Below, one piece after another: positions 1 to 8,697 of a DNA stretch of 64,000 nt. The notes below the pieces were generated by a model. The model was not told the origin of the DNA and did no database searches. It saw only the letters and a program-made list of their open reading frames with translations. Where the stretch lies: assembly GCA_963769255.1 (NCBI GenBank), contig CAVYKV010000001.1:1612001-1676000 (forward strand), in the 5' to 3' direction. The position numbers and the translations under genes were made by a program. Positions within the stretch are counted from its first letter, which is position 1; each line of letters begins with the position of its first letter. This stretch comes from JAKACA01 sp963769255 (GTDB lineage: Bacteria; Actinomycetota; Acidimicrobiia; Acidimicrobiales; Bog-793).

Positions 1-567
1 GCGGGCCTCGCCGCCGACCTCGGTGTGGGGGTGCACATCCACGTGTGCGAGGACCGGGTCGACTCCGGCGCCGGCGCCCGCCTCGAGCCCGTGGCGACCG
101 ACGACTGGCTTCTCGCCCATTGCGTGCACCTCGATCGGCCGCTTCGCGGCACGGTGGCGCACAACCCGCGCTCGAACATGAACAACGCCGTGGGCTATGC
201 GCGACCGGCGCGCTGGGCCAACGCGGTGGCGCTCGGCACCGACGGCATCGGCGGCGACATGCTGGAGGAGTTCCGAGTCGCCTACGCCCGCCATCGCGAG
301 GACGACGTGACGGCGACGCCTGTCACCGCCTGGTCGTGGCTCGCCGGCGGCTACGAGCTCGTCCCCGAAGCGCGGGAGGACCGCGTCACCTGGAGCTACG
401 AGCCCATGGAGGCCTGGCACCTCGCCTTCAGTCCCGGCGTGCGGCCCCTCGAGGTCGCCGTAGGCGGCGAGGTCGTGCTGAGGGACGGGCAGCCCACGCG
501 GGTGGATGCCGCCGAGGTGCGGGCGCGCGCCGGCGAGCAGGCGCAGCGACTGTTCTCACGCCTCTGA
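1..567 (+). CDS. SsnA-like amidohydrolase (3' part, 5' end outside window)
   Basis: This is the C-terminal ~188 residues of a metal-dependent amidohydrolase; its start lies before base 1. The frame is open from the first base. The segment HIHVCED carries the TIM-barrel HxH-type region, HNPRSNMNNAVGYA is characteristic of SsnA/chlorohydrolase-like members, and GTDGIGGDM holds the late metal-binding Asp. The C-terminus (VAVGGEVVLRDGQP) is the small beta-sandwich composite domain. SsnA-type proteins are commonly found with molybdenum hydroxylases and purine or nitrogen-heterocycle degradation genes. Here a xanthine dehydrogenase and adenine deaminase lie just downstream on the opposite strand, which fits. 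The exact substrate cannot be read from the sequence. The stop at 565-567 is followed by a convergent gene 30 bp later. Confidence 0.85.
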   Translation, partial: AGLAADLGVGVHIHVCEDRVDSGAGARLEPVATDDWLLAHCVHLDRPLRGTVAHNPRSNMNNAVGYARPARWANAVALGTDGIGGDMLEEFRVAYARHREDDVTATPVTAWSWLAGGYELVPEAREDRVTWSYEPMEAWHLAFSPGVRPLEVAVGGEVVLRDGQPTRVDAAEVRARAGEQAQRLFSRL

Positions 568-597
568 GCCTCTGAGGAACGAGGCTTCGCGAGGAGC

Positions 598-1602
598 TCA
601 GGCCGTCCAGTCGGCGAAGGCGTCGATCATGGCGTGCACGTCGGCACCGAGGGGGTAGAGCACGGGGCAGGTGCAGCCGCGGCGCACGTACTCGGCCACC
701 TGGGCGCGGCACTCGTCGGGCGTCCCCGAAGCCGTCAGCATCTGCACGACCTCGTCCGGCACGAGCTTCGAGGCCGCTTCGACCTGCTCGTGTGTCGCCG
801 GCCAGGTGAGCACCTCACCGATCTTGTCGAGGAGCGACTGGGGCACTCCCGACGCCTTCATGATGTGGGGCTGCTGGCCGAGGTACTGGGTGACGAGCAT
901 GCGGGCGGCGTCGAGAGCGGCCTCGCGGTCCTCGTCGAGCGAGCAGACGACGAGCTGCGGGCGGTCGATGTCCTCCACGGAGCGGCCCACCCGGTCGGCG
1001 CCCGCCGCCAAGTGCTCGAGGGCGCGGTCGTTGTAGGAGGGCGACACGAGGTAGTTGAGCACGACGCCGTCGCCGATCTCACCGGCGAGCTCCATCATCT
1101 GCATGCCCGTGGCTCCGATGTAGATGGGCACCTGCTTCGGCCGCCGTTCCTGGTAGACGTAGTCGAGCTCGACACCGTCGAGGTGCACGAACTCGCCGTC
1201 GAAGGTGACGTTCTCGTCGGCGAGCAGCCGGCGAATGGCCTCGACCGTCTCCCGCATGGCCGTGAGGGGCCGTGTCCGCTGCACACCCACCTTGCTCGCG
1301 AGCGGCTCCCACCAGGCGCCGATGCCGAGGAGGACGCGCCCGGGTGCCAGGTCGTCGAGCGTCGAGAACGTCGAGGCAAGGAGGGCGGGATTGCGCGTCC
1401 AGTTGTTCACGACGCCGGAGCCCACCTTGATCCGCTCCGTCACCGAGAGGAAGGCTGCCATCGGCACGGTCGCCTCCCGCACGAGGCGGCTCTCGGCCTG
1501 CCAGACGGCGTGGAAGCCGTTCGACTCGGCGTAGCGGGCGATGTCCATGCCCTGGCGGATGGGATGGGCGTCCTGCAGGTAGACGGCGACGGGCGTGCTC
1601 AT
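598..1602 (-). CDS. LLM-class (luciferase-like) F420-dependent oxidoreductase
   Basis: This 334-residue TIM-barrel protein belongs to the bacterial luciferase-like family, whose actinobacterial members usually use coenzyme F420 and less often FMN. Supporting segments are AVWQAESRLVREATVP near the N-terminus, VKVGSGVVNNWTRNP-type strand/loop sequence, LGIGAWWEPLASKVGV (the typical LG.G.w.p..) and PIYIGATGMQMMELAGEIGDG in the C-terminal half. Length is normal for the family. The ATG start at 1602 overlaps the stop of the upstream xanthine dehydrogenase large-subunit gene by 4 bp, so it is translationally coupled to the purine-oxidation operon. It may handle a heterocyclic intermediate, but this is inference from context. 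Cofactor and substrate are not determined. Confidence 0.85.
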   Translation of the reverse strand: MSTPVAVYLQDAHPIRQGMDIARYAESNGFHAVWQAESRLVREATVPMAAFLSVTERIKVGSGVVNNWTRNPALLASTFSTLDDLAPGRVLLGIGAWWEPLASKVGVQRTRPLTAMRETVEAIRRLLADENVTFDGEFVHLDGVELDYVYQERRPKQVPIYIGATGMQMMELAGEIGDGVVLNYLVSPSYNDRALEHLAAGADRVGRSVEDIDRPQLVVCSLDEDREAALDAARMLVTQYLGQQPHIMKASGVPQSLLDKIGEVLTWPATHEQVEAASKLVPDEVVQMLTASGTPDECRAQVAEYVRRGCTCPVLYPLGADVHAMIDAFADWTA

Positions 1603-3953
1603 GGTGTGGCCTCCTTGAGGGGTGCTGCGACAGTCGCCCCGACGCCCGACGGCGTCCCGTCGGCGAGGGCGAGGGCGATGTCCTGCGGGCGGACGGGCGT
1701 CCTCGACAGCTCGAGGCCCGTGGCGTTGCGGATGGCGGCGACGACGGCGGCCGTCGACGAGATGGAGGGAGGCTCGCCGGCCCCCTTGGCGCCGAGGGGC
1801 GAGCCGGGCTCGGGCTGCTCGATGAGCGCCTCGATCCTGACAGTCGGCATGTCAAGAGCCGTCGGGATGATGTAGTCGGTGAAGGACGGGTTGCGCACCT
1901 TGCCCTTGTCGAGGACAATCTCCTCCATCACGGCGAAGCCGACGCCTTGCGAGATGCCGCCTTCCAGCTGGCCGAGGAGCTGCAAGGGGTTGAGGACACG
2001 CCCGACGTCCTGCGCCGTCGCCACCTCCACCACCTTCACGAGGCCGAGGTCGAGGTCGACGTCCACGACGGCGCGGTGGGCGGCGAAGGCGAACGAGACG
2101 TGGGCGTCCCCCTGCCCGTTCTCGTCGAGCTCGTAGGTGCCGGGGTGGCGGTACACCGATGTCTCCTCGAGCACCTCGCCGCCGGCGGCCTCGGCGAGGG
2201 TCATGTCGACGGCGCCGTCGGCGGAGACGACGCGGCCCGACTCGAGCGAGAGCGTCGCCAGCGGCACCTCGTGACGCTGTGCCACGGCGGAGAGGAGGCG
2301 TTCTCGCACGGCCGCGCAGGCGGCGTTCACGGCCCCGCCCGTCATCCAGCTCTGCCGGCTGGCCGACGTCGATCCCGCCGAGCCGATCCCGATGGTGTTG
2401 GACTCGCCGAGGCGGACCTCCGAGACGGAGAGGACGTCGCGGGCGATCTGCTGGAGGAGCGTGACGAGGCCCTGCCCGACCTCGACGGCCGCCGTCGTGA
2501 TCGTCACCTCACCGTCCTCGAGGCGGCAGCGTGCCGTCGAGAAGTCGTCGAACCCGGCAGAGAACATGAGGTTCTTGAAGCCCACGGCAAAACCCACCCC
2601 GCGCCTCACCCGACTCCGCTCCGAGGCCCGGCCCGCCCCGCCCGGGAGGGCGAGCTCGGGGGCCGTGTCCGGCCCGCCCGCCGGAAGGGGTGCCGCCACG
2701 CATGCTTCGATCACCTCGCGCACGGGAGCCGTGCCGTTGAGCAATTGGCCGATGATGAGGCCGTCGCCGCTCTTGTAGGCGTTTTGCAGCCGCAGCTCGA
2801 CCGGATCCATGCCGAGGAGGACGGCGAGCTTGTCCATCTGCGCCTCGTGGGCGAAGCACACCTGCACGGCGCCGAAGCCGCGCATGGCCCCGCACGGCGG
2901 GTTGTTCGTGCGAACGGCCGTCGCGTCGACGACGGCGTTGGACACCCGGTAGGGACCGTTGGCGAAGCAGGCGGCGTTCAGCGTCACGGCCGTCGAGGAC
3001 GAGTGGTAGGCACCCCCGTCGAACACGACCCGGGCATTCACGCTCACGAGGTTGCCGTCCCGGTCGGCCGTGTGGCGGTACCAGAGACGGGCGGGGTGCC
3101 GGTGGACGTGGCCGTGGAAGGATTCCTCACGGGAGTAGACGATCTTCACGGGCCGCCCCGTGCGCAGCGCCAAGAGGCAGATCTGGATCTGCATGCTGAG
3201 GTCCTCGCGGGCGCCGAAGGCGCCCCCGACGCCGGCGAGGTGGATACGGACGTCCTCGTGGGCAAGGGCGAGGGAAGCGGCGATCTGATCCTGGTCGACG
3301 TGCAGCCATTGGGTGGCGACGTAGAGGTCGACGCTGCCGTCCGGAGCGGGCACGGCGAGACCGGACTCCGGACCCATGAAGGCCTGGTCCTGCATCCCCG
3401 TCTCGTAGTAGCCCTCCACGGCGACCTCCCCCTCGGCCTCCGGGTCGCCGTGGCGGATCACCTGACGGAAGAGGATGTTGCCGTTCGGGTGGACGGGATC
3501 GGACTCGAGGGCGACGAGCGTGTCCACGATCGGCTCGCGAACGTCGTACGTGACGACGATGGCCTCGGCGGCTCGGCGGGCCGTCTCCGGGTGGTCGGCG
3601 GCGACGGCGGCGACGGGCTCGCCCTGGTACCTCACGACCTCGGAGGCGAAGACGGGCTGATCGGGGTAGTCGAGACCGTAGGTCTTGCGCCCGGGCACGT
3701 CCTCGGCCAGGAGCACGGCGGCCACACCGGGCATCGCCAGGGCGCCCGAGATGTCGACACCTCGGATGAAGGCGGAGGGATGGGGTGAGCGCAAGAGGCT
3801 CGCCCACAGCATCCCCTCGGCCTCGAGATCGGACGAGAAGGCGAATTCGCCCTTCACCTTGGGGCGGCCGTCCGGCCGGGGGGCGCTCTCTCCGACGCCG
3901 CCCCTCGGCCGCGTGACGACCCCGACTCCGGCTGAGGTCTCCGTGGCGGTCAT
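1599..3953 (-). CDS. xanthine dehydrogenase-type molybdenum hydroxylase, large (Mo) subunit
   Basis: The 784-residue protein is the molybdopterin-cytosine-dinucleotide subunit of a xanthine-oxidase family hydroxylase. After ~20 residues, the a/b hammerhead domain begins at GESAPRPDGRPKVKGEFAFS. GVGGAFGARED and CGAMRGFGAVQV are Mo-cofactor contact motifs, and GAKGAGEPPS near the C-terminus holds the catalytic Glu. Family members hydroxylate purines or other N-heterocycles and pass electrons to the 2Fe-2S and FAD subunits, encoded directly upstream in the same orientation (4-bp overlap with the iron-sulfur subunit). The adenine deaminase at the head of the cluster makes hypoxanthine/xanthine oxidation the best guess. 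Substrate specificity is inferred only from neighbours; a nicotinate- or CO-dehydrogenase-like relative is less likely because the CO-dehydrogenase active-loop signature is absent. Confidence 0.9.
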   Translation of the reverse strand: MTATETSAGVGVVTRPRGGVGESAPRPDGRPKVKGEFAFSSDLEAEGMLWASLLRSPHPSAFIRGVDISGALAMPGVAAVLLAEDVPGRKTYGLDYPDQPVFASEVVRYQGEPVAAVAADHPETARRAAEAIVVTYDVREPIVDTLVALESDPVHPNGNILFRQVIRHGDPEAEGEVAVEGYYETGMQDQAFMGPESGLAVPAPDGSVDLYVATQWLHVDQDQIAASLALAHEDVRIHLAGVGGAFGAREDLSMQIQICLLALRTGRPVKIVYSREESFHGHVHRHPARLWYRHTADRDGNLVSVNARVVFDGGAYHSSSTAVTLNAACFANGPYRVSNAVVDATAVRTNNPPCGAMRGFGAVQVCFAHEAQMDKLAVLLGMDPVELRLQNAYKSGDGLIIGQLLNGTAPVREVIEACVAAPLPAGGPDTAPELALPGGAGRASERSRVRRGVGFAVGFKNLMFSAGFDDFSTARCRLEDGEVTITTAAVEVGQGLVTLLQQIARDVLSVSEVRLGESNTIGIGSAGSTSASRQSWMTGGAVNAACAAVRERLLSAVAQRHEVPLATLSLESGRVVSADGAVDMTLAEAAGGEVLEETSVYRHPGTYELDENGQGDAHVSFAFAAHRAVVDVDLDLGLVKVVEVATAQDVGRVLNPLQLLGQLEGGISQGVGFAVMEEIVLDKGKVRNPSFTDYIIPTALDMPTVRIEALIEQPEPGSPLGAKGAGEPPSISSTAAVVAAIRNATGLELSRTPVRPQDIALALADGTPSGVGATVAAPLKEATP

Positions 3954-4450
3954 GGCCGGAGTGCCTCCTGCGCCGTCTGCACGGCGGCCAGGATTCGGCC
4001 ATAGCCGGTGCAGCGGCAGAGGTTTCCGGAGATGGCCTCTCGGATCTCCAGCTCGGACGGGTCGGGGTTGTGGGAGAGGAGGTCATGGACGCTCACGATG
4101 AGGCCCGGCGTGCAGAACCCGCACTGCACGGCCCCTTCGGCGAGGAAGGCCTCCTGGAGGATGGAGAGCTCGTCATCCGGTGGCGTCAGGCCTTCCACCG
4201 TGACGATGTCCCGCCCGGCAGCGCTGGCGGCGAGGATGGTGCACGAGCACTCCAGCCGGCCGTCGACGAGCACCGAGCAGGCACCGCACTCGCCTTGCTC
4301 GCAGGCGTTCTTCGAGCCGTAGAGGCGGAGGCGCTCCCTCAAGACGTAGAGGAGATTCTCGCCGAGGAGGCCGTCGCTCACGGAGTAGTCCTCGCCGTTC
4401 ACGTGCAGGGAGTAGCTCACGAGACCATCGCTGGTACTCAGTTGCCCCAT
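3950..4450 (-). CDS. xanthine dehydrogenase-type (2Fe-2S) small subunit
   Basis: The 166-residue protein has the two [2Fe-2S] clusters of molybdenum hydroxylases. The plant-ferredoxin type cluster is CEQGECGACSVLVDG (C-x4-C-x2-C, with a fourth Cys in RLECSC downstream), and the all-helical domain has CGFCTPG plus CRCTGY. It carries electrons from the Mo centre to FAD. Length is typical. The ATG start at 4450 overlaps the end of the FAD-subunit gene by 13 bp, and its own stop overlaps the start of the Mo-subunit gene by 4 bp, so the three subunits are clearly one operon in the order FAD, FeS, Mo. All eight cluster cysteines can be seen, so it should be functional. Confidence 0.93.
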   Translation of the reverse strand: MGQLSTSDGLVSYSLHVNGEDYSVSDGLLGENLLYVLRERLRLYGSKNACEQGECGACSVLVDGRLECSCTILAASAAGRDIVTVEGLTPPDDELSILQEAFLAEGAVQCGFCTPGLIVSVHDLLSHNPDPSELEIREAISGNLCRCTGYGRILAAVQTAQEALRP

Positions 4451-5304
4451 GGATCCTCCTTGGCATGGGCGACGGCCCTGCGGACGGCACGCTCGGCGCA
4501 GACGCCGACGGCGTGCGTCCGGTAGGCCGCCGTCGAGCGGTGGTCATCGATGGGGCGGGCGGCCGAGCGCACGAGGGCGGCGAACTCGCCGAGATCATCG
4601 CTGCGCAAGCGGCGCTCCTCCCAGTCGATGATGGTGGCGGCGAGCGCTTCGGCCTCCGTGGCGCGGATGACGACGGGGCCGGCCGAGCCGAGGGCGACGC
4701 GGACGGTGCGGCCCTGCCAGTCGACGACGACCGCCACGGTCGCCACGGCGATCACCATGGCGTTGCGAGTGCCCACCTTCAGGAACTCCTGCGTCCCGAG
4801 ACCGGCGGGCACCCGCGCCTCGATGATGATCTCGCCGAGCCGCAGCGAGGTCCGCTTGGGCCCGGTGATGAGCTCGTCGAGCCGGACGGTACGTGTGCCC
4901 TCCGCGCTGCCCACGACGATGGCGGCGTCGAGCGCCGAGAGCACCGGGAGCGAGTCGCCGGCTGGTGAGGCGGTCCCGAGGTTGCCGCCGAGCGTCCCGG
5001 CGTTGCGGATCTGGGGCGAGGCGACGGCGCGGGCGGCCTGGGCGAGGGCCGGGACGAGGCGACTCAGCTCCGGGCCCATCATCTCGGTGTAGGTGAGTCC
5101 CGCTCCGAGCACGACGTGACCGTCGTCCTGACGCCAGCCGGCGATCTCGGGGATGCCGCCGAGGGCGAGCACGGCGCCGGGCCGGCGCAGTCCGGCGTTG
5201 ACCTCCACCATGAAGTCGGTACCACCGGCGAGGAGCTCGGCGTCGGGTGTGCCCGCGAGCGCCTCGAAGGCCTCGGGGAGCGAGCGGGGGAGGAAGATCG
5301 GCAC
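4438..5304 (-). CDS. xanthine dehydrogenase-type FAD-binding medium subunit
   Basis: The 288-residue FAD subunit of a molybdenum hydroxylase. LLAGGTDFMVEVNAG is the first FAD pyrophosphate-binding motif and RNAGTLGGNLGTASPAGD the second; a CO-dehydrogenase-flavoprotein C-terminal domain follows (LRLGEIIIEARVP onward). It accepts electrons from the iron-sulfur subunit and passes them to NAD+ or another acceptor. The GTG start at 5302-5304 shares a single base with the TAG stop of adenine deaminase, so deaminase and hydroxylase are co-transcribed and probably coupled. This arrangement supports adenine to hypoxanthine to xanthine/urate as the metabolic route. Confidence 0.92.
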   Translation of the reverse strand: MPIFLPRSLPEAFEALAGTPDAELLAGGTDFMVEVNAGLRRPGAVLALGGIPEIAGWRQDDGHVVLGAGLTYTEMMGPELSRLVPALAQAARAVASPQIRNAGTLGGNLGTASPAGDSLPVLSALDAAIVVGSAEGTRTVRLDELITGPKRTSLRLGEIIIEARVPAGLGTQEFLKVGTRNAMVIAVATVAVVVDWQGRTVRVALGSAGPVVIRATEAEALAATIIDWEERRLRSDDLGEFAALVRSAARPIDDHRSTAAYRTHAVGVCAERAVRRAVAHAKEDPWGN

Positions 5305-7076
5305 TAGGCGCCCGCCTCCGCGCCGATGAGGGAGAAGCTCGTCACATCCACGATCCCCCGGTCGGTGATGCGCAGCTGCGGGAGCACGGAGAGGCCGAGG
5401 AAGCTCAACTGCATGAAGGGTGAGGCCACGACGATGCCGAGCTTTCGGCGGGCGGCGCCGGCCAGGTCCTCCACGGCGTCGGCGACGGCGTGGGCGTCGA
5501 GGACGCTCATGAGGCCTCCGATCGGGAGGTGGACCTCGGCGAGCACGCGACCGCCGAGCACGGCGACCTGCCCGCCACCCATCTCGGCGAGCCGTGCCAC
5601 GGCGACGGCCATGTCGGCAGGGCCGGAGTCGTCAATGGCGCCCACGACCATGCAGTTGTGGGCGTCGTGGGCGACGGTGGAAGCGATGGCACCCCGCTTC
5701 AGACCGAAGCCGTGCACGTAGCCGAGGCCGATGCGGCCGGTCTGGTGGTGGCGCTCCACGACACCGATACGGGCGACGTCGCTGGCGCCGTTGCTCACGT
5801 CGAGGACGAGGTGCCGCGTGAGGATGGAGTGTTCCTCGATGCCGATGACGTGGGCCGTCCCGCCGGCAGGAGGCTCGAGGTCGAGCTCGGCGGCGGTGGG
5901 GGGACGGTCGAGGTGGACGGAGCTCAGCATGAAGGCCGGGGCGGGCCGGCTGGGCACGGCATCGCTCACGACGGAGCCGCCGGCGGCCACGAGGCGCCCC
6001 GCCTGCCAGACACGCGAGGGCTCGAGGCCGGCGAGATCCTCAAAGCACAGCACGTCTGCCTGATAGCCCGGCGCCAGGTGCCCGAGTTGGTCGAAGCGGT
6101 GGTAGTCGGCCGGGTTGCTCGTGGCGAGCACGAGGGCGTCCTCCATCGGCACCCCGGCGGCGACGGCGAGGCGGACGCAGTCGTTCACATGGCCACGGCG
6201 GAGCAGGGTGTCGGGCTCCCGGTCGTCGGTGCAGAGCGCCACCCGGTCGGTGCCGTGGCGGAGGACCGTCGGGATGAGGGCGTTCAGGTTGCGGGAGGCG
6301 GAGCCTTCGCGGATGAAGATCCACATGCCCTTGCGGCGTTTCTCCTCGGCCTCCTCGAGCTCGGTGCACTCGTGGTCCGACTCGATGCCGGCGGCAAGGT
6401 AGGCGTCGAGATCGTGGCCGGACAAGCCGGGGGCGTGGCCGTCGACCCGTCGCCGACCCGCCGTGGCGATCTTGGCGAGCACCTCCGGGTCGCCGTTCAC
6501 GACGCCGGGGAAGTTCATCATCTCGGCGATGCCGATGGCGCCGTGCTCGTCGAGGAGGGCGGCGAGGTCGGCCGCGAAGAGCTCGGCGCCGGGGCTCTCG
6601 AACCGGGAGGCGGGGACGCAGCTGGAGGCGCAGATGCCGAAGAGGAAGGGGAGGCCTTCGGCCGCTTCGGCGAGGGCGACGACGCCGGGGATGCCGAAGA
6701 CGTTGGCGATCTCGTGCGGGTCGGCGGCGACGGCGGTCGTGCCGTGCGGGAGCACGCTGCGAACGAACTCGTCGATCCAGAGCTTCGTCGATTCGAGATG
6801 CATGTGGGCGTCGATGAAGGCGGGCGTGAGCGAGGTGCCGGCGACATCGACGACCTCATGGGCTTTGCGGGCGCCCCATCCGGCGATGACCCCGCCGACG
6901 ATGGCGAGATCCGTCGTCACCCACTCGCGGGTGCTCGGCACGAAGACGCGCCCGCCCTGCAGGAGGAGATCGGCGGGGGAATCCCCGCGGGCGACGGCGA
7001 GGATCTCGGGCGTGGCCCGGCGAGGCGACATCTCAGCCGTCGACCCGCGCGGCGTCCCCGTCGGTCGCCCGCTCAT
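5304..7076 (-). CDS. ade: adenine deaminase
   Basis: The 590-residue amidohydrolase deaminates adenine to hypoxanthine plus ammonia in purine salvage or catabolism. FIDAHMHLESTKLW gives the HxH metal ligands, AVAADPHEIANVFGIPG is the hallmark adenine-deaminase segment, VDGHAPGLSGHDLDAY and ESDHECTE follow, and LCTDDREPDTLLRRGH carries the later metal Asp. The C-terminal ~170 residues (IGLGYVHGFGLKRGAIA, VAHDAHNCMVVG) match the adenine-deaminase-specific domain. Length is close to the ~580 usual for the family. It heads a minus-strand operon with the three xanthine dehydrogenase subunits and the LLM oxidoreductase. An internal ATG at 7031 (MSPRRATPEIL) is an equally plausible start; neither has a convincing ribosome-binding site. 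Confidence 0.93.
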   Translation of the reverse strand: MSGRPTGTPRGSTAEMSPRRATPEILAVARGDSPADLLLQGGRVFVPSTREWVTTDLAIVGGVIAGWGARKAHEVVDVAGTSLTPAFIDAHMHLESTKLWIDEFVRSVLPHGTTAVAADPHEIANVFGIPGVVALAEAAEGLPFLFGICASSCVPASRFESPGAELFAADLAALLDEHGAIGIAEMMNFPGVVNGDPEVLAKIATAGRRRVDGHAPGLSGHDLDAYLAAGIESDHECTELEEAEEKRRKGMWIFIREGSASRNLNALIPTVLRHGTDRVALCTDDREPDTLLRRGHVNDCVRLAVAAGVPMEDALVLATSNPADYHRFDQLGHLAPGYQADVLCFEDLAGLEPSRVWQAGRLVAAGGSVVSDAVPSRPAPAFMLSSVHLDRPPTAAELDLEPPAGGTAHVIGIEEHSILTRHLVLDVSNGASDVARIGVVERHHQTGRIGLGYVHGFGLKRGAIASTVAHDAHNCMVVGAIDDSGPADMAVAVARLAEMGGGQVAVLGGRVLAEVHLPIGGLMSVLDAHAVADAVEDLAGAARRKLGIVVASPFMQLSFLGLSVLPQLRITDRGIVDVTSFSLIGAEAGA

Positions 7077-7236
7077 GGGTGCCGGATCGGCACCGAGCCG
7101 GGTCCGACGACGGTAGCGGCCGCGTTCCCATGACGTTCCTCCTTCTCGGCGAGACGGCAGCGTCGCCCGTCGACGTCCGCGATGAACCGCCGCGGCGGGG
7201 GACCCGCGACCGGCACTTCCTACACTGGCTGAGCAC

Positions 7237-7257
7237 GGACCCCCAAGGCTAGGGTCC
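7237..7257. promoter_or_regulatory. 6-bp inverted repeat in divergent upstream region
   Basis: GGACCC at 7237-7242 and GGGTCC at 7252-7257 form a perfect inverted repeat with a 9-base spacer. It lies between the divergent adenine deaminase and 2-hydroxyacid dehydrogenase genes. The right arm continues into GGGTCCTTCGGCCTA (7252-7266), which loosely resembles a DosR-type half-palindromic box (GGG.CCTT.GGCCC) but departs from it at the end. It could be an operator or a short hairpin; no regulator can be assigned. Confidence 0.25.
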
Positions 7258-7351
7258 TTCGGCCTAATGTGGGACGGAACCGGTGCTCGCAGCCCGATTC
7301 CGCTCCCTTCGGGCGCCGGTCGCTCTCGGGGCAGGGCGCTAGCCTGCCACG

Positions 7352-8362
7352 ATGCCGCCGAGCCGCGTCTTCGTGACGGCGAGACTAGCCGCCGCCGCGA
7401 TGGATCGCCTCGACGCCGCCTGCGAGATGTCAGCCTGGTGGCAGGACGGCGCCATCCCCCGGGCCGAGCTGCTCCGCCAGGTGGAGGGCAAGGCGGGGCT
7501 TCTCTCCCTCCTCACCGAGCGGGTCGACGAGGAGCTGCTGGCGGCGGCCGGGTCACAGCTGCGCATCGTCGCCAACTACGCCGTCGGCGTCGACAACATC
7601 GACGTCGCCGCCTGCACGAAGCGCTCGGTCATGGTGACGAACACCCCGGACGTCCTCACGGAGGCGACCGCCGACATGGCGTGGGCGCTCATGCTCGCAG
7701 CTGCTCGTCGCCTCGCCGAGGGGGACCGGATGGTCCGCTCGGGGGAGCCGTGGCGGTGGGGGCCGGAGGTGATGCTGGGGATGGAGCTGCACGGAGGGAC
7801 CCTCGGCATCGTCGGCTACGGGCGCATCGGACGAGCCGTGGCTCGCCGGGCGGGCGGGCACGGCATGCGCGTGGTCTTCCACGACCGCCACTACCCGGCG
7901 GGTTCGGCGCCCGAGCCGATCCGAGACGGCGGCGGCCATCTCGCCGAGCCGGTCACCCTCGCCGAGCTGCTCGCCACAGCCGACGTCGTCTCGCTGCACG
8001 TCAGCTTGAACGACGAGTCGCGCCATCTCGTGGGCGCCCCCGAGCTGGCCGCCATGAAGCCGACCGCCATCCTCGTCAACACCTCCCGCGGCCCCGTCGT
8101 CGACGAGGAGGCGTTGGCGGACGCCTTGGAGGCCGGCCGCATCTTCGCGGCCGGCCTCGACGTCTTCGAGCACGAGCCGGACGTGTCGCCCCGGCTGCTC
8201 GCCCAGCCCCTCGCCGTCCTCTGCCCGCATCTCGGCAGTGCCACCGTCGCGACCCGGCTGGCCATGGCGATGGTGGCTGTCGACAACCTCCTCGCCGCCC
8301 TCGAGGGGGATCGTCCGCCCAACCTCCTCAACGAGGACGCCTTCAGGCGACAGTCGGCCTGA
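7352..8362 (+). CDS. D-isomer-specific 2-hydroxyacid dehydrogenase (glyoxylate/hydroxypyruvate reductase-like)
   Basis: The 336-residue NAD(P)H-dependent enzyme has the normal family architecture: a split substrate-binding domain around a Rossmann fold. GTLGIVGYGRIGRAVARRAG is the nucleotide-binding motif (G-x-G-x2-G), VNTSRGPVVDEEAL contains the catalytic Arg, the segment around AAGLDVFEHEP carries the conserved Glu, and CPHLGSAT contains the catalytic His. Members reduce glyoxylate, hydroxypyruvate or related 2-oxoacids. It stands alone on the plus strand after a 275-bp divergent intergenic region, followed 63 bp later by a small protein gene. Glyoxylate reductase is the likeliest activity from overall similarity, but the exact 2-oxoacid cannot be fixed from sequence. 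Confidence 0.9.
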   Translation: MPPSRVFVTARLAAAAMDRLDAACEMSAWWQDGAIPRAELLRQVEGKAGLLSLLTERVDEELLAAAGSQLRIVANYAVGVDNIDVAACTKRSVMVTNTPDVLTEATADMAWALMLAAARRLAEGDRMVRSGEPWRWGPEVMLGMELHGGTLGIVGYGRIGRAVARRAGGHGMRVVFHDRHYPAGSAPEPIRDGGGHLAEPVTLAELLATADVVSLHVSLNDESRHLVGAPELAAMKPTAILVNTSRGPVVDEEALADALEAGRIFAAGLDVFEHEPDVSPRLLAQPLAVLCPHLGSATVATRLAMAMVAVDNLLAALEGDRPPNLLNEDAFRRQSA

Positions 8363-8425
8363 CAGAAGTGGGACGGCGGGGCGGCCGTGGGCATCGAGCG
8401 CGGCTGCCGGCGCTACGTTCGTGTC

Positions 8426-8668
8426 GTGACTGATTACGTCATCCCCGAACCCGAGCCGAAAGAGGTCGACGAGCGTCTGGCCATCGAGCTGCGCCATCTG
8501 GCCGAGAACGCCGTCCTGCGGGGCAAGCCCTCGGGTGAGGAGAAGTGCCAGAACTGCCGGTACTACCTCGAGCCCTACAACGACATCGCCTACTGCTGGC
8601 ACCCGAAGGTCCGAATCCTCGTCGGGGAGCAGTGGTGGTGCCAGTGGTGGGAGGCACAACCCGAGTAG
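8426..8668 (+). CDS. small four-cysteine, tryptophan-rich protein (HiPIP-like spacing)
   Basis: An 80-residue protein from GTG 8426 (VTDYVIPEPEPKEV); an in-frame ATG at 8387 would add 13 Arg/Cys-containing residues and looks less natural. The C-terminal half has four cysteines spaced C-x2-C-x12-C-x14-C (CQNC, AYCWHP, QWWCQWWE) among many Trp and Tyr residues. This aromatic-rich four-Cys pattern resembles small iron-sulfur proteins such as HiPIPs, or a compact zinc site. There is no signal peptide or membrane segment. I do not recognise a named family. It lies 63 bp after the hydroxyacid dehydrogenase and is convergent with the EAL protein. A metal site is inferred from spacing alone. Confidence 0.7.
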   Translation: MTDYVIPEPEPKEVDERLAIELRHLAENAVLRGKPSGEEKCQNCRYYLEPYNDIAYCWHPKVRILVGEQWWCQWWEAQPE

Positions 8669-8697
8669 CCGCAATCCGCCGCCTCCCCGGGTGCGGG

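Noticed and set aside
634..3788. Long plus-strand open frames opposite the LLM and xanthine dehydrogenase genes
   Set aside because: They are antisense reflections of high-GC codons; translations are His/Gly/Glu/Val-rich with no motifs, while the minus-strand genes show full families.
7252..7266. DosR-type box GGGTCCTTCGGCCTA
   Set aside because: The match is imperfect in the right half, no DosR/DosS genes are in the window, and the downstream gene is not a typical target.
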